The notes under the pieces were generated by a model. It saw nothing but the letters and a program-made list of their open reading frames with translations, ran no database searches and was not told where the DNA came from. From Burhinus oedicnemus (lineage: Eukaryota; Chordata; Aves; Charadriiformes; Burhinidae): 64,000 nt of DNA. The translations under genes and the position numbers were made by a program. Positions 49,201 through 61,440 of the stretch are shown here, piece after piece. How positions within the stretch are numbered: position 1 is the stretch's first letter; every line of letters begins with the position of its first letter. The DNA lies in the NCBI GenBank assembly GCA_008921705.1, contig VFFE01007257.1, positions 906,759 through 970,758 of the forward strand. The letters are read 5' to 3'.

Positions 49201-52200
49201 TTTTTTGGTTCGCTCTTGTAGTAGTAACACTGCTCTCCCTAAAAACTGCAGTATGATCTGGGACCTCATCCAACTCATATTGAAGTCTTTCCACTCAAAT
49301 AGAATCCTTGGTGAAAAAAATTAGAGGTGATTACCCAGTAAATATAACGCATTGTCAGTTACGGGTCCTTCAGTTACTCTTGCATTTGTCCCAAAGCTTG
49401 GTACAGGATGCTTAGGAGAACTGCACACTATTAGAAGCCTTTGTTTGAATTCTATCCTTTTTATTTTGCAGGTTATTTTTTTTTTAATATAAAAAAGGAG
49501 CAAGAAATTTATGAAAATGCAGGCCATGTCAACATAGTTCAATTTCTCAACTTGTCATCTTGTCTCAGTTCTAACTGGAAGAGCCTGAAGAAGGCCCTAT
49601 GGCCAACTTGTCAGCTCTAATCTCCCCTTCTACTCTTAGCGGATATTTTATTAACACTTTTTAAGACTGTTTTTTATTTATTTTGCAGACTACATGCTGA
49701 GGCAGCAGCCAGTTTGTTTCTCTTCATCTTTGTCTCTTCTTGCTCTCTGCTGCATGAGAGAGAGGTTGGCTCTTCTGCCATCAGAGTCCACAAATCACAG
49801 CAAAAGGGATTGTTGCAGTTTTCATAAATGTGGTGTTACTTGAAAATTATAGACTGCAACTGCTTATTGCAGTTCTGTGCAATGGCTGTAAATTGGGCCC
49901 TGTATCTTTCTGGTGACAGTCATTCCCGCAACAGGCCTTTTAGGAAATTGGAAGGGAAATTAAACAAGAGCAAGGGGTAGCTTTCCTTTTATCTTTGACA
50001 TGCCTTCCTGAAATCCTTATCTATCATATTCAGGCAGAGATGTTACTGAATTGGTGGTGGATTTAGATGTTGTCTGTTTCTGAGACTACAGACTGCTGAT
50101 CCTGCACGCTCTTTGAGGCAGATCTGTTGACAGGGTCTAGATACACATGAAATTTTGTGAATGATGGACCAGGATGGCATGGTACTACTGGAACGTGTAA
50201 TTTCTCCATATTCACCGTTCATTCATTTATAGATGAACTTTCTTGAGCCCATTTAAAAGGATTGAGCTGAACATGCTGTGGCCATAGGTAGAGAATGGTT
50301 TGCAGAGAAGATTGCATGGTCGGTAACAGAAGGCTACATGGTGACTTCATTTCTCTTGTGCAGGAGATAAAGATAAATGAACTGAGGGCTCTGTTGCCCC
50401 CTTTATTGGGTATCTGGACCATGGATCGGGGCATGCAGGAGTAAACAAGTCTACCTGCTTGGTTGCCCACTCCTTGCAGGATGGACATGGAGGCAGGGAG
50501 AACTGTGATTGTCTGCTGGTCTTATTCACTGGCCTAATTGCCTGAGCCAGTGCATAGGACAGTAGGTGGTGCATGCTAGAATCCCACCTTCCCATCCCAT
50601 ACGAGTAAGGGAAGTGCAAATGTAAGGTGCGTTTCTGAGAATCAGTGCCTCCTTGAGGTGATGCATCTTGCTCACCGCCCTATGTGCTGGGATGTGCCCG
50701 GTCCTAATCCAGCCCTGCAGTCCTGGCCTTCCTTCAAGTTTGGTTTGATGGGAAGGGCTTCTCACCTAACCTTACCTTTCTCTTCACCACAGAACTTGCC
50801 TGAAATGAACTCTGTGTTGACACTCACACAGGCAAAAAGCCTCTGTCTGGAAAGGCCTTTTTATATCTGTTCACCAGGAGAAGAACACATGTTAATTCTG
50901 GCTATGGCAGATCCTCTAGGCCCGCACCTCTGACACACCCAATATAAAGAGAGTTTAAACAAGCACTTACCCTGAAGGATGGGAGGGATGCTCAGTTTTA
51001 TCACCTTACCACACCCCAGGTGCAGTCCTGGTTTCCTCCAGGCCCTGTTAGAGCAACCGGGCTCTTTCCCTGTGTGCAGTAAGTGGCCTCCGTGCTGCGG
51101 TTCGTGTCACTTAGCAGTCTCTTGCTCCATAATGCTCTGTACTGCAAGAAAACTGTCAGGTACAAAAGCACCTTCTTGCACAGGTTGGAGAGAATCAGCC
51201 AGTGCTACGAATATATCAAATGATGGATTTAACACCCTCGTGCATCTCAAACCAAACCAGAATCCTGACCTTGAAACACCTGTGCCTCTCCAGCATTCCT
51301 GCTGTCAGTGCCAGTGGAACAATGCCTTACCTAAAACACAGCATGACGAACCCTCAGACACGCCTGGTGAGAACTGGCACAGATCCGTGGTTGTACTAAC
51401 TGCTCTGCCAGGGCAAAGCCTTTCTCAGTCACCACGCCATGTTTAAAGGGGCCTGAGCAAATTAAAAGGCACGGTTAAAAGCACCGATTTCCTTATCTTT
51501 GCTATTAGTATTGCTTTTAATTATTCTGAATGATAGGTCTGAAGAAACCAGATTTGCTTTTGATCTTTAATACCACATGCTTACTTTTCGCTAAGCCCAA
51601 ACAAGGAAAAACTATAACTCAATTTCACATTTATCTGTCCCCTATTTGTTTTCATGTACGAGCACAGTGCTGCAATGTTCAGGCTGTAGATGATGCCAAG
51701 GAAAACTGAAGTCCAAACCGAGAAGCTGCTTTCACTGGAATTTAGAAAAACAAATACAGAAAGCTTTCTGTTGCTCATTTTATTTCATTTTTAATAAATC
51801 TAAATTTTGGGTCAACTCAACCTGACAGTGTTTATCTAAATAAAAATGCAACAGTTATGGGAATGAGAGCTGAACCTTAAATCAGAGGAGGAGGAGACTT
51901 TGATTAGTATTTGGCTAGGAAGAGGGAAAGCGTCTAAAGCAAGAGGATTTGAAGGCCTTGCCGTGTTTCCACTGAAGTGGGTATAAGTTTTATCAGTGCC
52001 TTTGAAGGAAGTGTAATCAGACTCTGAATTAGTGATTCTGCATTACTTTATAACCCTTACTCAAATCTAGTGCTCCTAGCTGACTTCAGGTTTTAGCTGG
52101 AGAGCTAACTGGAGGGGTTATTTGGAGTTGCCTTAAACCTATATGCTGCTAAATGATTTACTGGATATCTAGATACCTATAATCCTGGAATTAGACCTAC

Positions 52201-53429
52201 TGGGATATAAATCCCTGAAGCTCACAAGCAGTTAAATAAGTACTAAAAGGAAAAAGAAAAACCCATCTAATCCTTTCCATGCTAAGGTATATAATAGCAC
52301 AAAATTGGAAAAATCCATCTTCTACACCGAATAAAGAGTGATTACAAATGAAGGCAAGAACATTATCCAAAAATATTAGGAGCTGGAGAAGTACTATGAT
52401 CAAATAGAGCAACAAACAGTTCTTGAAAGGAGGGGAAACTGCATAAATATTCATGTGTGCATTTTAAGGGGTCTGCACTGACACTGAGTAGAGCTCCTTT
52501 TGTACTCACTTTTATCAAAATTCTTGGTGAACTTAATTCCGTACCTTTATTGCAAAGTTTTCCTTTTTCTGTGCCAGGGGAGCATATGCAAAGCTCTCAT
52601 AAGGAGGGCGAAACCCCAGCCCGGATTTGCTAAGGCCAGTGAAACTTCTTCTGCCTTACTGTGAGCAAACAGGGACTGAATTGCCTGGGACGGAAATCTA
52701 GCACTCTGCCTCCAAAACCTACTGCGGGCAGGAGAAAACTACCTAACGGCTTCAGTGGCCCAGGAACCAAGCCCTGTTAGTATCCTTGTTGCTCTGCATT
52801 TTCTGCTCCATGTGGGCTAGAGACACAGTTCTCGTTTTAGACAGCGAAGCTCAGGAATGAGATCCACGGTTCTGGCTGCATCGTGCAAGCGGCGAGCTGA
52901 CCACATAGGCTTTGCAGGGGTAAATCCAACCACGCACGGGTTAATGGAGCCACAAAACCTGATTTTGGAGGACCTCGGCGTGATTCAGTGCTGATGCAAC
53001 ACACTTCATGGTGCTGAAGAAATGAGGAAAGAAAGTTTAAGGTTATATACTGGTCCTTTGCACAGCTGTTGCTGAAAGGGGGCGAACACTGTTCATTTGA
53101 TAGAGTGTGTGAGGCAGCGTGCACGGCAGTATCTCTCGGAACAAGGGTTATTGTATTCACTGCAGTTATCCTGTGGGAAAGGAAGTAATATACTTCCATC
53201 CTAATTCCTGAAGTGTTCCTGGAAGAGCCAACTGATGAACTGACTGTGGTACTTCCAGTACCTTGTCTGGTCATTCTGAAATTGATTTCACAAATATTTC
53301 ATGTGTGTCAGGCAGGCCGAAGAGGAAGAGAAGAAATCTAAGAACAATTGATTCTACCCTTGCTCTGCTATATATCCGTATCACCTTAATATTGCAGAAG
53401 TCAGGCTACGTCCTGCAGTCCTGATGCTA

Positions 53430-53780
53430 GGTAATTAGAAGCAATTCCCTCAATAAGGCGAGTTGCATGTGAATAATGGCAAATACTGCAGGATCTGGCC
53501 CTGCACCGCTACTGTATAAATGAGATTTTGTACAAATAGTCACATTCATGTGCAACCAGTGGATGAATTACTTTGATCATTTAACAAAACGAGCAGAGGC
53601 AGGTAATTAATTGTGGCTAGTTAGTATTTGCCCAGTATTCACAAGTAGGAGCGGATCATGGTTATTCTGCCTCTGGGGCTATCTTTGCATAATTTCCTTT
53701 GTTTGGTAACATAATGTGCATTCCAGACGCCAGGAAAGAGTCATCTAATCCCTTTATGGTGGAACCTGTGTGTTTACTAA
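53430..53780. promoter_or_regulatory. Candidate conserved noncoding element
   Basis: A block without repeats is dense in homeodomain cores (GGTAATTAGAAG, GGTAATTAATTGTGG). It ends in a POU/octamer-like TTTGCATAA (about 53,684) closely followed by a SOX-like CCTTTGTTT (about 53,696). Such clusters are typical of vertebrate developmental enhancers. No alignment supports this yet. Confidence 0.28.
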
Positions 53781-54639
53781 TACCCACGTACAGTTTGTGG
53801 GAATGTATTTGCGGCCAGTTTCTGCCCGCTTACCTGGGTTGTGCATCTGTGCAGGAGGAGCAGTGGGCACCTGCCCGTTTCAGGAGGCAGTAATAAGCCT
53901 TGGCCAAAGGCGGTGTTCTAAAATCATGTGCTTCCCAAACTGCTCCAAATCTCAAGGCAATTTCATGTGTTTTGCCCTTCAACAGATGATTTATGTTAGT
54001 GAGTTTTGGAGTCAGCATTTCCCTTGGTAAATTTTATTCTACAATAGGCATTATTGAAATGGAGAAGTTACTGGGTTCACAGACCAGAGTTTCTCACGTA
54101 CCACGCTGCAAGGTGCGTGTCCTCCTATGCTGGCACCTTAGCGTTATTCACTAGAGACTGGCTATTCTGTGAGCCTGGAGGATAAGTAGCAAAGCCACCG
54201 CTGACTCCAGCCCTTCCGAAACTTCCTGATAGGTCAAAAGAGCTTCCTTAGAGGCTTTTTTTTCTCTTGGAAATGCACATTTTAAGTTCTCCTCCAACAA
54301 ATACCAACGAGAGCAAAAGCAGATAAATGTTAAGCTTCCTTTGCATTCCACAAGAGGTCCCAGCTGGTCTTTCTCTTCCAGCGGCAACCCTGGGGCAGAA
54401 GGCAATGCTTTTTATTTCCTCTCACACTATGCAAAACAAAACCTTAATAAGGATTGACATAGCTGTTCTTCTGCATGTGTAGTATAGGGGGCTTTCCCTA
54501 AAAATCTCACTAGATGCAGAGTGGCCTAAGACTTTCTAAGCACTTTGGCTGAAATTCTATTCAAAGTTTTGTCACAGGGCTTTACACGTGGGTGAATTTC
54601 AACCCTGGTTTCTGTTTCACCTATATTACTGATTTTTTA

Positions 54640-54865
54640 GGCCAACAGGAACCGTTATAATCATCTTGGCTGACCCCCATAAGTCAGAGGATTTTACTTA
54701 GTGATTCCTGCATCGAGCTTGTGGTAGAGCTGGAACACCTAGTTTAGAAATACATTCAACCTTGATTTAAAAACTCTAGTGACAGGGAGTTTGCCCTGGA
54801 TAGTTTACTACCCATGCTGGCTTGTTTTCGCAGATCAATTGTCTGACTTACAGAATTTAGGCTGT
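54640..54865 (-). mobile_element. Ancient CR1/L3-like LINE 3' fragment
   Basis: The plus strand reads ATCATCTTGGCTGACCCCCA, GTGATTCCTGCATCGAGCTT, GTAGAGCTGGAACACC, ACATTCAACCTTGATTTAAA and GTGACAGGGAGTTTGCCC. These follow, in order, the reverse complement of an old amniote CR1-type 3' region (ATCTAGTCTGACCTCC, GTGATTCCTGCATCAAGCCC, TTGAGCTAGAGCAT, ACATCCAATCTTGATTTAAA, GTGATGGAGAATCCACC). This is the same family and orientation as the copy at 13.69 kb and is better preserved. Confidence 0.65.
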
Positions 54866-55798
54866 ACAAGAAGAGGAAGCAAAATATAATGGTGTCTCCC
54901 TCCACAAACCCCGTATTACCTCACATGAGACTAAGAATTGAGTATATTGACATGTATTTTTTACAAATCAGTGCACAAGTATTTTCAGAATTTCAAAGAA
55001 ATAGCACATTAAAACAAGACACCCTGAGAGCTGGAGCTTTTTCTTTAAAATATTTGCAGTGAAGTTCCTATATGTTACACAAAAACTTAATTTTTCTGGC
55101 AGTTAAAGTGTTTCTTATATACTTGGAGGCTTGATTCTGGGAAATAGTGAAGTTGAAAAAAATCGATGCTGTTTAGCAAGCCAACACAGAACTAAAAGTT
55201 GACAATTTGCTTTCAAAGATAAAAATGTGTATCATGTGTGCTGAAAAAGTGTCTTCATCTATGTTGGTTGTGCTGCAGTCAACCTCTGCCTAATTAGACC
55301 TGTAGCCTTGTTATCCAGTCAAACCCCTGTGAGCTTGTCCGTCTGAAAGTTTGTTGAGACCCTTGCACTCATTTCTGTGTTGATAAATGGTGTCCCAATA
55401 TTCAGATCTCATGCCTCGCCTTGGGCTTGTTTGCTCATTATGGGAACACATGGCACGAGCTGTAGAGCAATGGTCTCAACCTTTGCTGACCCCTTTGGCA
55501 ATAGTGTTTTGGCAAGCAGCAAGCTGCAGGCAACATCATCTTTTGCCTTCCTTGTTGACTTGGACCATTGTGGAAGCGTTTCCTTTTGTCACAGGGCACG
55601 CTGAAGGGCTCCTTGGGTGGCATGCTGGCTCTGAGCCGTGAGAGCAAGCCTATACTCTCACTACTAGTCATCTTTCAAGTGTACAAACAGGGGACAGGGT
55701 ACCAAAACCTTATGTAACATTAGACAAGTCCAGGTTAAGGTCCTGTGATAATAAAATAAAGGTTGCCCGTAGCAGCAATCATTTTCCTTAGTGGTTTC

Positions 55799-55811
55799 TT
55801 TTTTTTTTTTT
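55799..55811. repeat. Poly-T run
   Basis: Thirteen T residues. No element body was recognised beside it. Confidence 0.8.
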
Positions 55812-55884
55812 AACTACTCTGTAAACGTCTTATCAAAGTTCAGAAGGGAGGCCTATACTACACAAGCATGGTGAAGAAAACCTT

Positions 55885-56045
55885 ATCAGCTGGAGCCTAA
55901 GTTAATATTTGCCCATTTATTTAAGACTTTGCTTGTGGATGAGGAGAATAATTGCATCAATAGCAATTGATTAGCCATTAATATCTGTAACAGCTGTTAA
56001 GCCACTGTGAACTTGTAAATGGGATAGCTGGTGTAAAACTAGCGG
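55885..56045. promoter_or_regulatory. Candidate conserved noncoding element
   Basis: A compact run of potential binding sites: GTTAATATTTG, AATTGCATCAATAG, CAATTGATTAGCCATTAATA, and the palindromic E-box AACAGCTGTT. There is no repeat signature or frame. The density of homeodomain-type cores is higher than in the flanking sequence. The enhancer call is an inference from this texture. Confidence 0.3.
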
Positions 56046-56927
56046 GGTGCCGTTTGGCTTCAACAAACCTTTCGGAACCTTCACCAGGAGGTGGTCAGGA
56101 GCACAAGAGTGTTATTCTGCAGGTGCTGCTACTGCATCTGTACGACATGCAGAGCCCTTAAAATGAAAGCCAAGTAGCAAGTGGTTTCTTAAATTTTCCC
56201 TGTATCAAATCACAGAAATCATAGAAAATTTGTCATTACAGGAAATGTTCTGAAAAAAATTACCAGCCCCATTTTTTACTGGATCAAATGTAATGATTTA
56301 TTTGGGAATTTTAGGCCTCTCCTCTGCTTTTTTAGTCCGATTTTTACTAAATGAAAATTTCATTCCTTCTAAGAAATTGAACATCTTTGGACTACCCAAA
56401 CTACAACTGTCTTGGTGCTTCATTGTCAAGAAATAAAAGAAAAAAATTTACATCCTTTGTAGGTTTATCCACCACCTAAACATCCAATATTTCAATATAT
56501 AGCTGATATTTGGACTATGGTGTTTCTGTGTCTTTAATAAGGAGCATTTTACACGTTATGTAGGGTACTCGCCTTTAAAATGTTGTCATTTACTAATACA
56601 GTTGTTCTCTGTGCTTATATTAGAGAATGTCTGAATCACCACATGATGCTAATTCATTTTTAATGATATATAAATGTCAATATAGTACATATATACATAT
56701 GTACGCAAAGAAGTCTCTAGGACAGAAAAGCAGATTAACCATAGCTGACTGGTAAAGGTGAGAAAAATACTCTTCATGTGGAAATAAGAAATCAGAGGGG
56801 AAAAAACCTCTGCTTTGCATTTAATTTCAGGATTGATGCGTGTCTTAGATTATCTAGGAACAAGATTTCGTTGCCTCTGAAAATGTTCACTACTGACAAT
56901 AGATAGCCTCACCCTCAAGTTCCACAA

Positions 56928-56968
56928 CAAAAGTCCCATTGACACTACTGGGAGCATGATTCTACCCG
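56928..56968. repeat. Old dispersed amniote repeat fragment
   Basis: CAAAAGTCCCATTGACACTA followed by CTGGGAGCATGATTCTACCC resembles the AAAACTCCCATTGACTTCAATGGGAGCAGGATTTCACCC block of old LINE tails. It is short, so moderate confidence only. Confidence 0.42.
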
Positions 56969-59342
56969 GCGTGCGTTGGTCTGTGAGATACACAGTGCAG
57001 CTCTTCTGCAGGTGTGATTCTCTCTGACCCGTTTGAATGACAATAAGTGAGAACTTTCTCAAGGCTCCAATTATTTCCATCTGGTAAAGGAAGGATGCAC
57101 TTGACACAGGTGTCTGCTGGCCTTTTCAACTCTAAATGGCCAACCTCCAACTGGCTCAATGCAGTGGTGGGACTATTCACACAGGAAGGGGAAACGTCCC
57201 TGCGTGTACACTTCCTTTCACAGCTAATCCTCATGCCATGAAGAACCTGTCTGAGATATTTCAACGTGCTTCAGATTCAATTATTTATCTAGAGAAAAAG
57301 TTTGATGCAGATATTTGCCGCCCATGTTATCTTCAACAGCCTGGAAGAGCTGGCTATCACTTACACTGAACTCTGAAATCAGTAGTCCCAGAGCAATGTC
57401 CTCTATTTTTTAATTTTAAGCTGAAAAAAAGCCCCAGCATGCTCTAGCTTTGCTTCTCTGTTTTTGCCCTTTCATTTATTTTTTTCCTAACAGGGACAAG
57501 CCTTAAGCACAGGTGGCTGCTGTGGTTCTTTATTTCTGCTGATAGCTATTGACCTGCCAACTGGCTATTCTCTTGGTAATAGTAAACAGGTTCCTAATGG
57601 TTAAACTTCCTTCCATTTAAATTCTGTTGTCCAAAAATAATCTAGTATTTTATTAGCCAGGGAACATATTATTAAACACATACATCATTCTTACCAGACT
57701 GTACCTCTGTAAACCAAAGTAGTTTTAAGTCAGTATTTTAGGTTTTTTTTGTTTTTAATTTTAAAATTTTTGGGATAGGACTCCAAACAATGGAAATGAA
57801 AAAGTGAATTGAGTGATTGGTATGTAAGTAGAAGGCCTGGGAGCTAGAAGCTATACACAATTTTGACAGTGTGTTTGAAACTGCATGAGAAAGAGTATCT
57901 GACAAGTAGCAGACTCCTTGCTGGTTATGATAGACTCAGAAGTCAATAGTTGATTTCAAGGGGTATATTTCTCTGGATTATCTTGGTTTATATGAGTTAT
58001 GACACCTAGATTTTTTATTTTTTGCTGTTTACATTACTTGTTTAAATTATAAAAATCCATCATATGTTCTTAACTATTAAAAGAAAGGCAAGATCTTCCT
58101 GGCCTCAGCTAGATGACCCCTTGAGTTAACTGATTATGAAAGTATCGAAGCTTTCATATGTTAATGTGATCTGGGCAGTACCCCTTCTGGTATAGCCAAA
58201 CCATATGGAATTTATATTTCAGTCGGTACATGGGAAAACGGTGTTATTTACTCCAGGATATGGTAATGCTCTCATTGACTTTCTGAATCTTTGTGAATGA
58301 GTGTTAGTGCTCGTGGAGTTGACAGACTGCTATCACAGGCTCGACCGAAGTACAATCCAGCAGGCTCTGGTCAAGCTCTTGCACACGCTGCTCTGCCAAA
58401 GGACTTCAGCCTTCACCTACAACACCCTTGTTTTTCCATTACTAAGACTTTCCTAAACATACAGAGCCAAAGAGACATATTAACACATGCATGCATGCCA
58501 GAAGGCACAGTATGTCTCTGTGACCAGGAAGCACACTCGTTATTTAACAATGGATAGAGCTATCTGCGTTTGTTTTTCATCTGAGTTAATCTTAGCCACC
58601 TTAGTTAATATCATTTAGGTCACCTAATACGTTATTTAAGTGAACTGTAGCTGGCCAGCATGTCCAAATTTCCTTTTCCCACAATAATGGGAAAAGACAG
58701 CATTACTTTTCCTCTCGTTTCCTCATTTGGATGTCACACAGGTACAATCCTGTCCTATTGTGCTCTTTTAGAAAGGTCTGCGGGTTCAGCATCGGTGGCC
58801 CCACTCATCTGGACATCTCCTTGCAGGGCTAAAAATCCATGCGTTATTACAATTAGTAACTTTAACCATCAACATGGCTGCTGCTTCTCTCAGTGAAAGT
58901 GTCATTCCCTTTGTTTTTCAAAATATGTCCCTGCTCTGCCTTGAGGGAGATGTATTTTTCTACCTTTCTACCTAACAACAACAACAAAAAAAAGGCAAAC
59001 AAAAACCCGCCAACAAAACAAAATAAAAAAATCAAAATGGGATTTTCTGGGTTGTTCAGTTCTTGAAACAATCTGTGGCCGCAAATGGGTAGTCTCTTGG
59101 TTCTCAATGGAGAAGAAGGCTTAAGGGGAGGTAGTGAACTAAATGGCATGGATAACAAGTGGCCTAATCTAGAAATGAGGTCTGGGCCAAAATGTGGGGT
59201 TGTGCTGGTTGTTTTCTTTTTTTTTTTTCTTTGTTAACTTCTAATGACAAAAGGCTGCTTATTCTAAAAATATATCTTTTTTTTTTCTGAAAAATCATAA
59301 TGTGTTTGGAAATTTTCTTTGTTCTTTTTTCAGGAGTTGTTT

Positions 59343-59362
59343 NNNNNNNNNNNNNNNNNNNN
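59343..59362. other. Assembly gap (20 N)
   Basis: Exactly 20 unknown bases, flanked by T-rich sequence on the left and a CACCCCACCCC/poly-C tract on the right (59,363-59,383). A fixed round number at low-complexity sequence suggests a placeholder of uncertain true length. Confidence 0.99.
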
Positions 59363-60119
59363 CACCCCACCCCACCCCCCCCCGAGTCCATGTAAAATTT
59401 AAAGTCTATTTCTGTTTTTTTAGTATAAATCCAAACTTTTCAGGTCACATGAGCCCTTCTGGTGAATAATGAAAGCCAAGCCCAATGGGGAGAAGTAGAG
59501 CAGAGAGGAAATGTGGCATAATTGGTTCAGGAATGGGAGAGCAACACCAGAGAAGGGACTACTCCGGAAACCGTACCCTTGCCAAGTGTCCCTACAGCAG
59601 GGCTCTTCCTCCTGAAGCCATCCATCAGCTGGCACTGTTTTTCACGGCTTCTCTTGCTTGGGTCCTGCTGGGAGGGTCCCTCGCAGTTGATTTGAGGAAG
59701 GTAAACGCGGCGTTGAGTTGCATGGCTTCCACCTTAAAACTCTGCGTGGAATTTGGGAGCTCTGTGGGGCACCCAGCGCTGCTCGTTAGCCTGCCCTTAC
59801 ATCTCAGCAGCAGCCTGGCCAAACCTCTGCTCTTCGTGCCTCTGCTATGCCCCAAACACCACAGGCACAAATAATTTTGGATAAGTCTGTACTGAAGTTT
59901 GATTTAATAAATCCCTCTAATAAGTGAAACAAAGGAACAGAAAAGATCCCTTTGGTGGCTGAGCCAGCTTAAATGAGCAGAATGCTTTATAATTAACAAT
60001 CCAGTGGTTCACTTCACATGCTTGGCTTTACAAAGAGCAAAGTGAAAAATACTTTTAAAGCATTCAGAGAAATCTTTGTTTTAAAGGAGTGCAGAAACGC
60101 TGTTATACGCGCTGACCAC

Positions 60120-60620
60120 CACCAATGATCATAAGGCCATACAGCTCTAGGTCACTCTCACAAAATGGTTGCCAATATTTTCTCAGCAAACTCTCTATCG
60201 ATTGCATAAATACAGTACAGTACCCGTGAGGTAGTGTTGACCTGTCACATAGTAAAGATGTGGCAAGCCCCATAATTCATTACCAGTTGGAAATAGAACA
60301 TCATTGGAGAGATAAGGATAACAATGACTTTCCATCCAATGATAAATTACTAGCAGCTGCATTATTTTCCCTCACTTATATATGGCTCTCTTTATTGAAT
60401 TTAGCTTGAGATAAATAAATGATCTGCCAGGAGCCTGGTTAATATTACTTCTCTGGGACCCATTTCAGGCCCAACTAGGCTTTTGCTGATAATATCTTTA
60501 AGCTTTTCAGTAGGGAGAGACATAACATTTGTTTCTGACAAGAACCCTATGTCGCCTTATCTGTTTCATTTGAGAGGCCGTCGACCTCAGCTTCTTTAGT
60601 TAAAATGAGAGCTTTACTGT
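60120..60620. promoter_or_regulatory. Candidate conserved noncoding element
   Basis: This repeat-free block carries many plausible factor sites. Examples are GGATAACAATG (GATA-like next to SOX-like), GATAAATTACTAGCAGCTGC (homeodomain core beside an E-box), GAGATAAATAAATGATC, GGTTAATATTAC and CTGATAATATC. Intervening sequence lacks microsatellite or transposon character. The texture is that of a deeply conserved enhancer, but conservation itself cannot be seen from one sequence. Confidence 0.35.
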
Positions 60621-60959
60621 AGAGGCTAAGTTCTTGAACTTGACTCTCTTCTTACAATGAGATTATATGTCCTGGTTGTAAATTTGAAGCCACACATGAT
60701 ATACAGTTATTCCTAGCATTTCCTGTTGATCACAGGGTGGTATTGATTGCCCCGCTTTTGAATCTTTCTCCTATTGGTTTGAAAAGGAATTCCGTCTTTT
60801 TCATGTCATTATTTTTTACCCCACAATAATCTGCGAGCTTGTCAATGCACATTTATATTTAACTTCATGCATTTATTCCATTTGAAAATGACAGTGTTTT
60901 TTCACAACCTCTCCCTCCCCCTTCCACCTTAGAAAAGACAGCTTAACAAACACGTATCC

Positions 60960-61130
60960 ACTTGGTTAAAAAATAAAACGGCCAGCCTAAGAACAAAGGA
61001 TTAACTCTTTCTGTGAATCGACGTGCCAAGGAAGGCACTTGAACTCCTGAAATTCTTTTTATTACCATTAATAATTTATCTGCTGCTTCAGTGATTCTGG
61101 CCTGTGCAGATGCCGTTGGAAGAGAGGAGG
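60960..61130. promoter_or_regulatory. Candidate conserved noncoding element
   Basis: Contains ACCATTAATAATTTATCTGC, AACAAAGGATTAAC (SOX-like next to homeodomain-like) and GTGATTCTGGCC within a repeat-free stretch. It continues the enhancer-like texture of the neighbouring blocks. Confidence 0.33.
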
Positions 61131-61249
61131 CAGGGAGGGGATGGAGCAGAGGTGTGAGGCAGCAGGCGTAATCAGCCTGCGCTGCGCTCCTGCAGTAACT
61201 GTTTGGATACCTCGAATGTGGTATTTTTGTTATTTCTGGGAAGCCCTAT

Positions 61250-61440
61250 CATCAGGTTATAGATTAAAATCAGACAGTTGCCATTTTTCATACAGTGTGA
61301 ATTAGAGGAAATTAAACCCAACCACTTCTGATAAGTCCTCTCATAAATAAACTAGCTGGTGGTGTTAAATATAAGTCCAGCCACAGTTTGATTCACATTA
61401 GGGAGAACAAAGAACAACTTCTGTCTATTTTAACACTCCA
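61250..61440. promoter_or_regulatory. Candidate conserved noncoding element
   Basis: Repeat-free block with GATTAAAATCAGACAG, GAATTAGAGGAAATTAAACCC, CATAAATAAACTAGCTGG and GTTTGATTCACATTAGG. It directly abuts the MIR-like SINE at 61.44 kb. Confidence 0.3.

Larger units (their letters stand above)
42475..53429. other. Unique noncoding sequence
   Basis: Eleven kilobases without a supported gene. The longest ATG-initiated frame in the window is here (159 codons, minus strand, 45,576-45,097), with others of 151-155 codons at 43.8-44.3, 42.9-43.4 and 51.0-51.4 kb. None has a recognisable domain, signal peptide or splice context. Their lengths fit the chance expectation: at about 40% GC roughly 6% of codons are stops, so a longest frame near 150 codons is expected in 64 kb. 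Confidence 0.5.
53781..60119. other. Mostly unique noncoding sequence
   Basis: No gene is supported. It holds an old CR1/L3-like fragment, a candidate regulatory block, a short dispersed repeat and an assembly gap, each listed separately. The 129-codon frame at 59,485-59,874 lies in a GC-richer stretch and also has a sizeable antisense frame; it shows no domain. Confidence 0.5.

Noticed and set aside
50979..51446. 155-codon plus-strand frame in a GC-richer stretch
   Set aside because: Cys/Pro/Ser-rich composition follows base composition; a shorter overlapping frame runs in another phase and no domain is visible.
59485..59874. 129-codon plus-strand frame beside the assembly gap
   Set aside because: GC-rich local composition lengthens frames on both strands; no domain or transcript signal seen.
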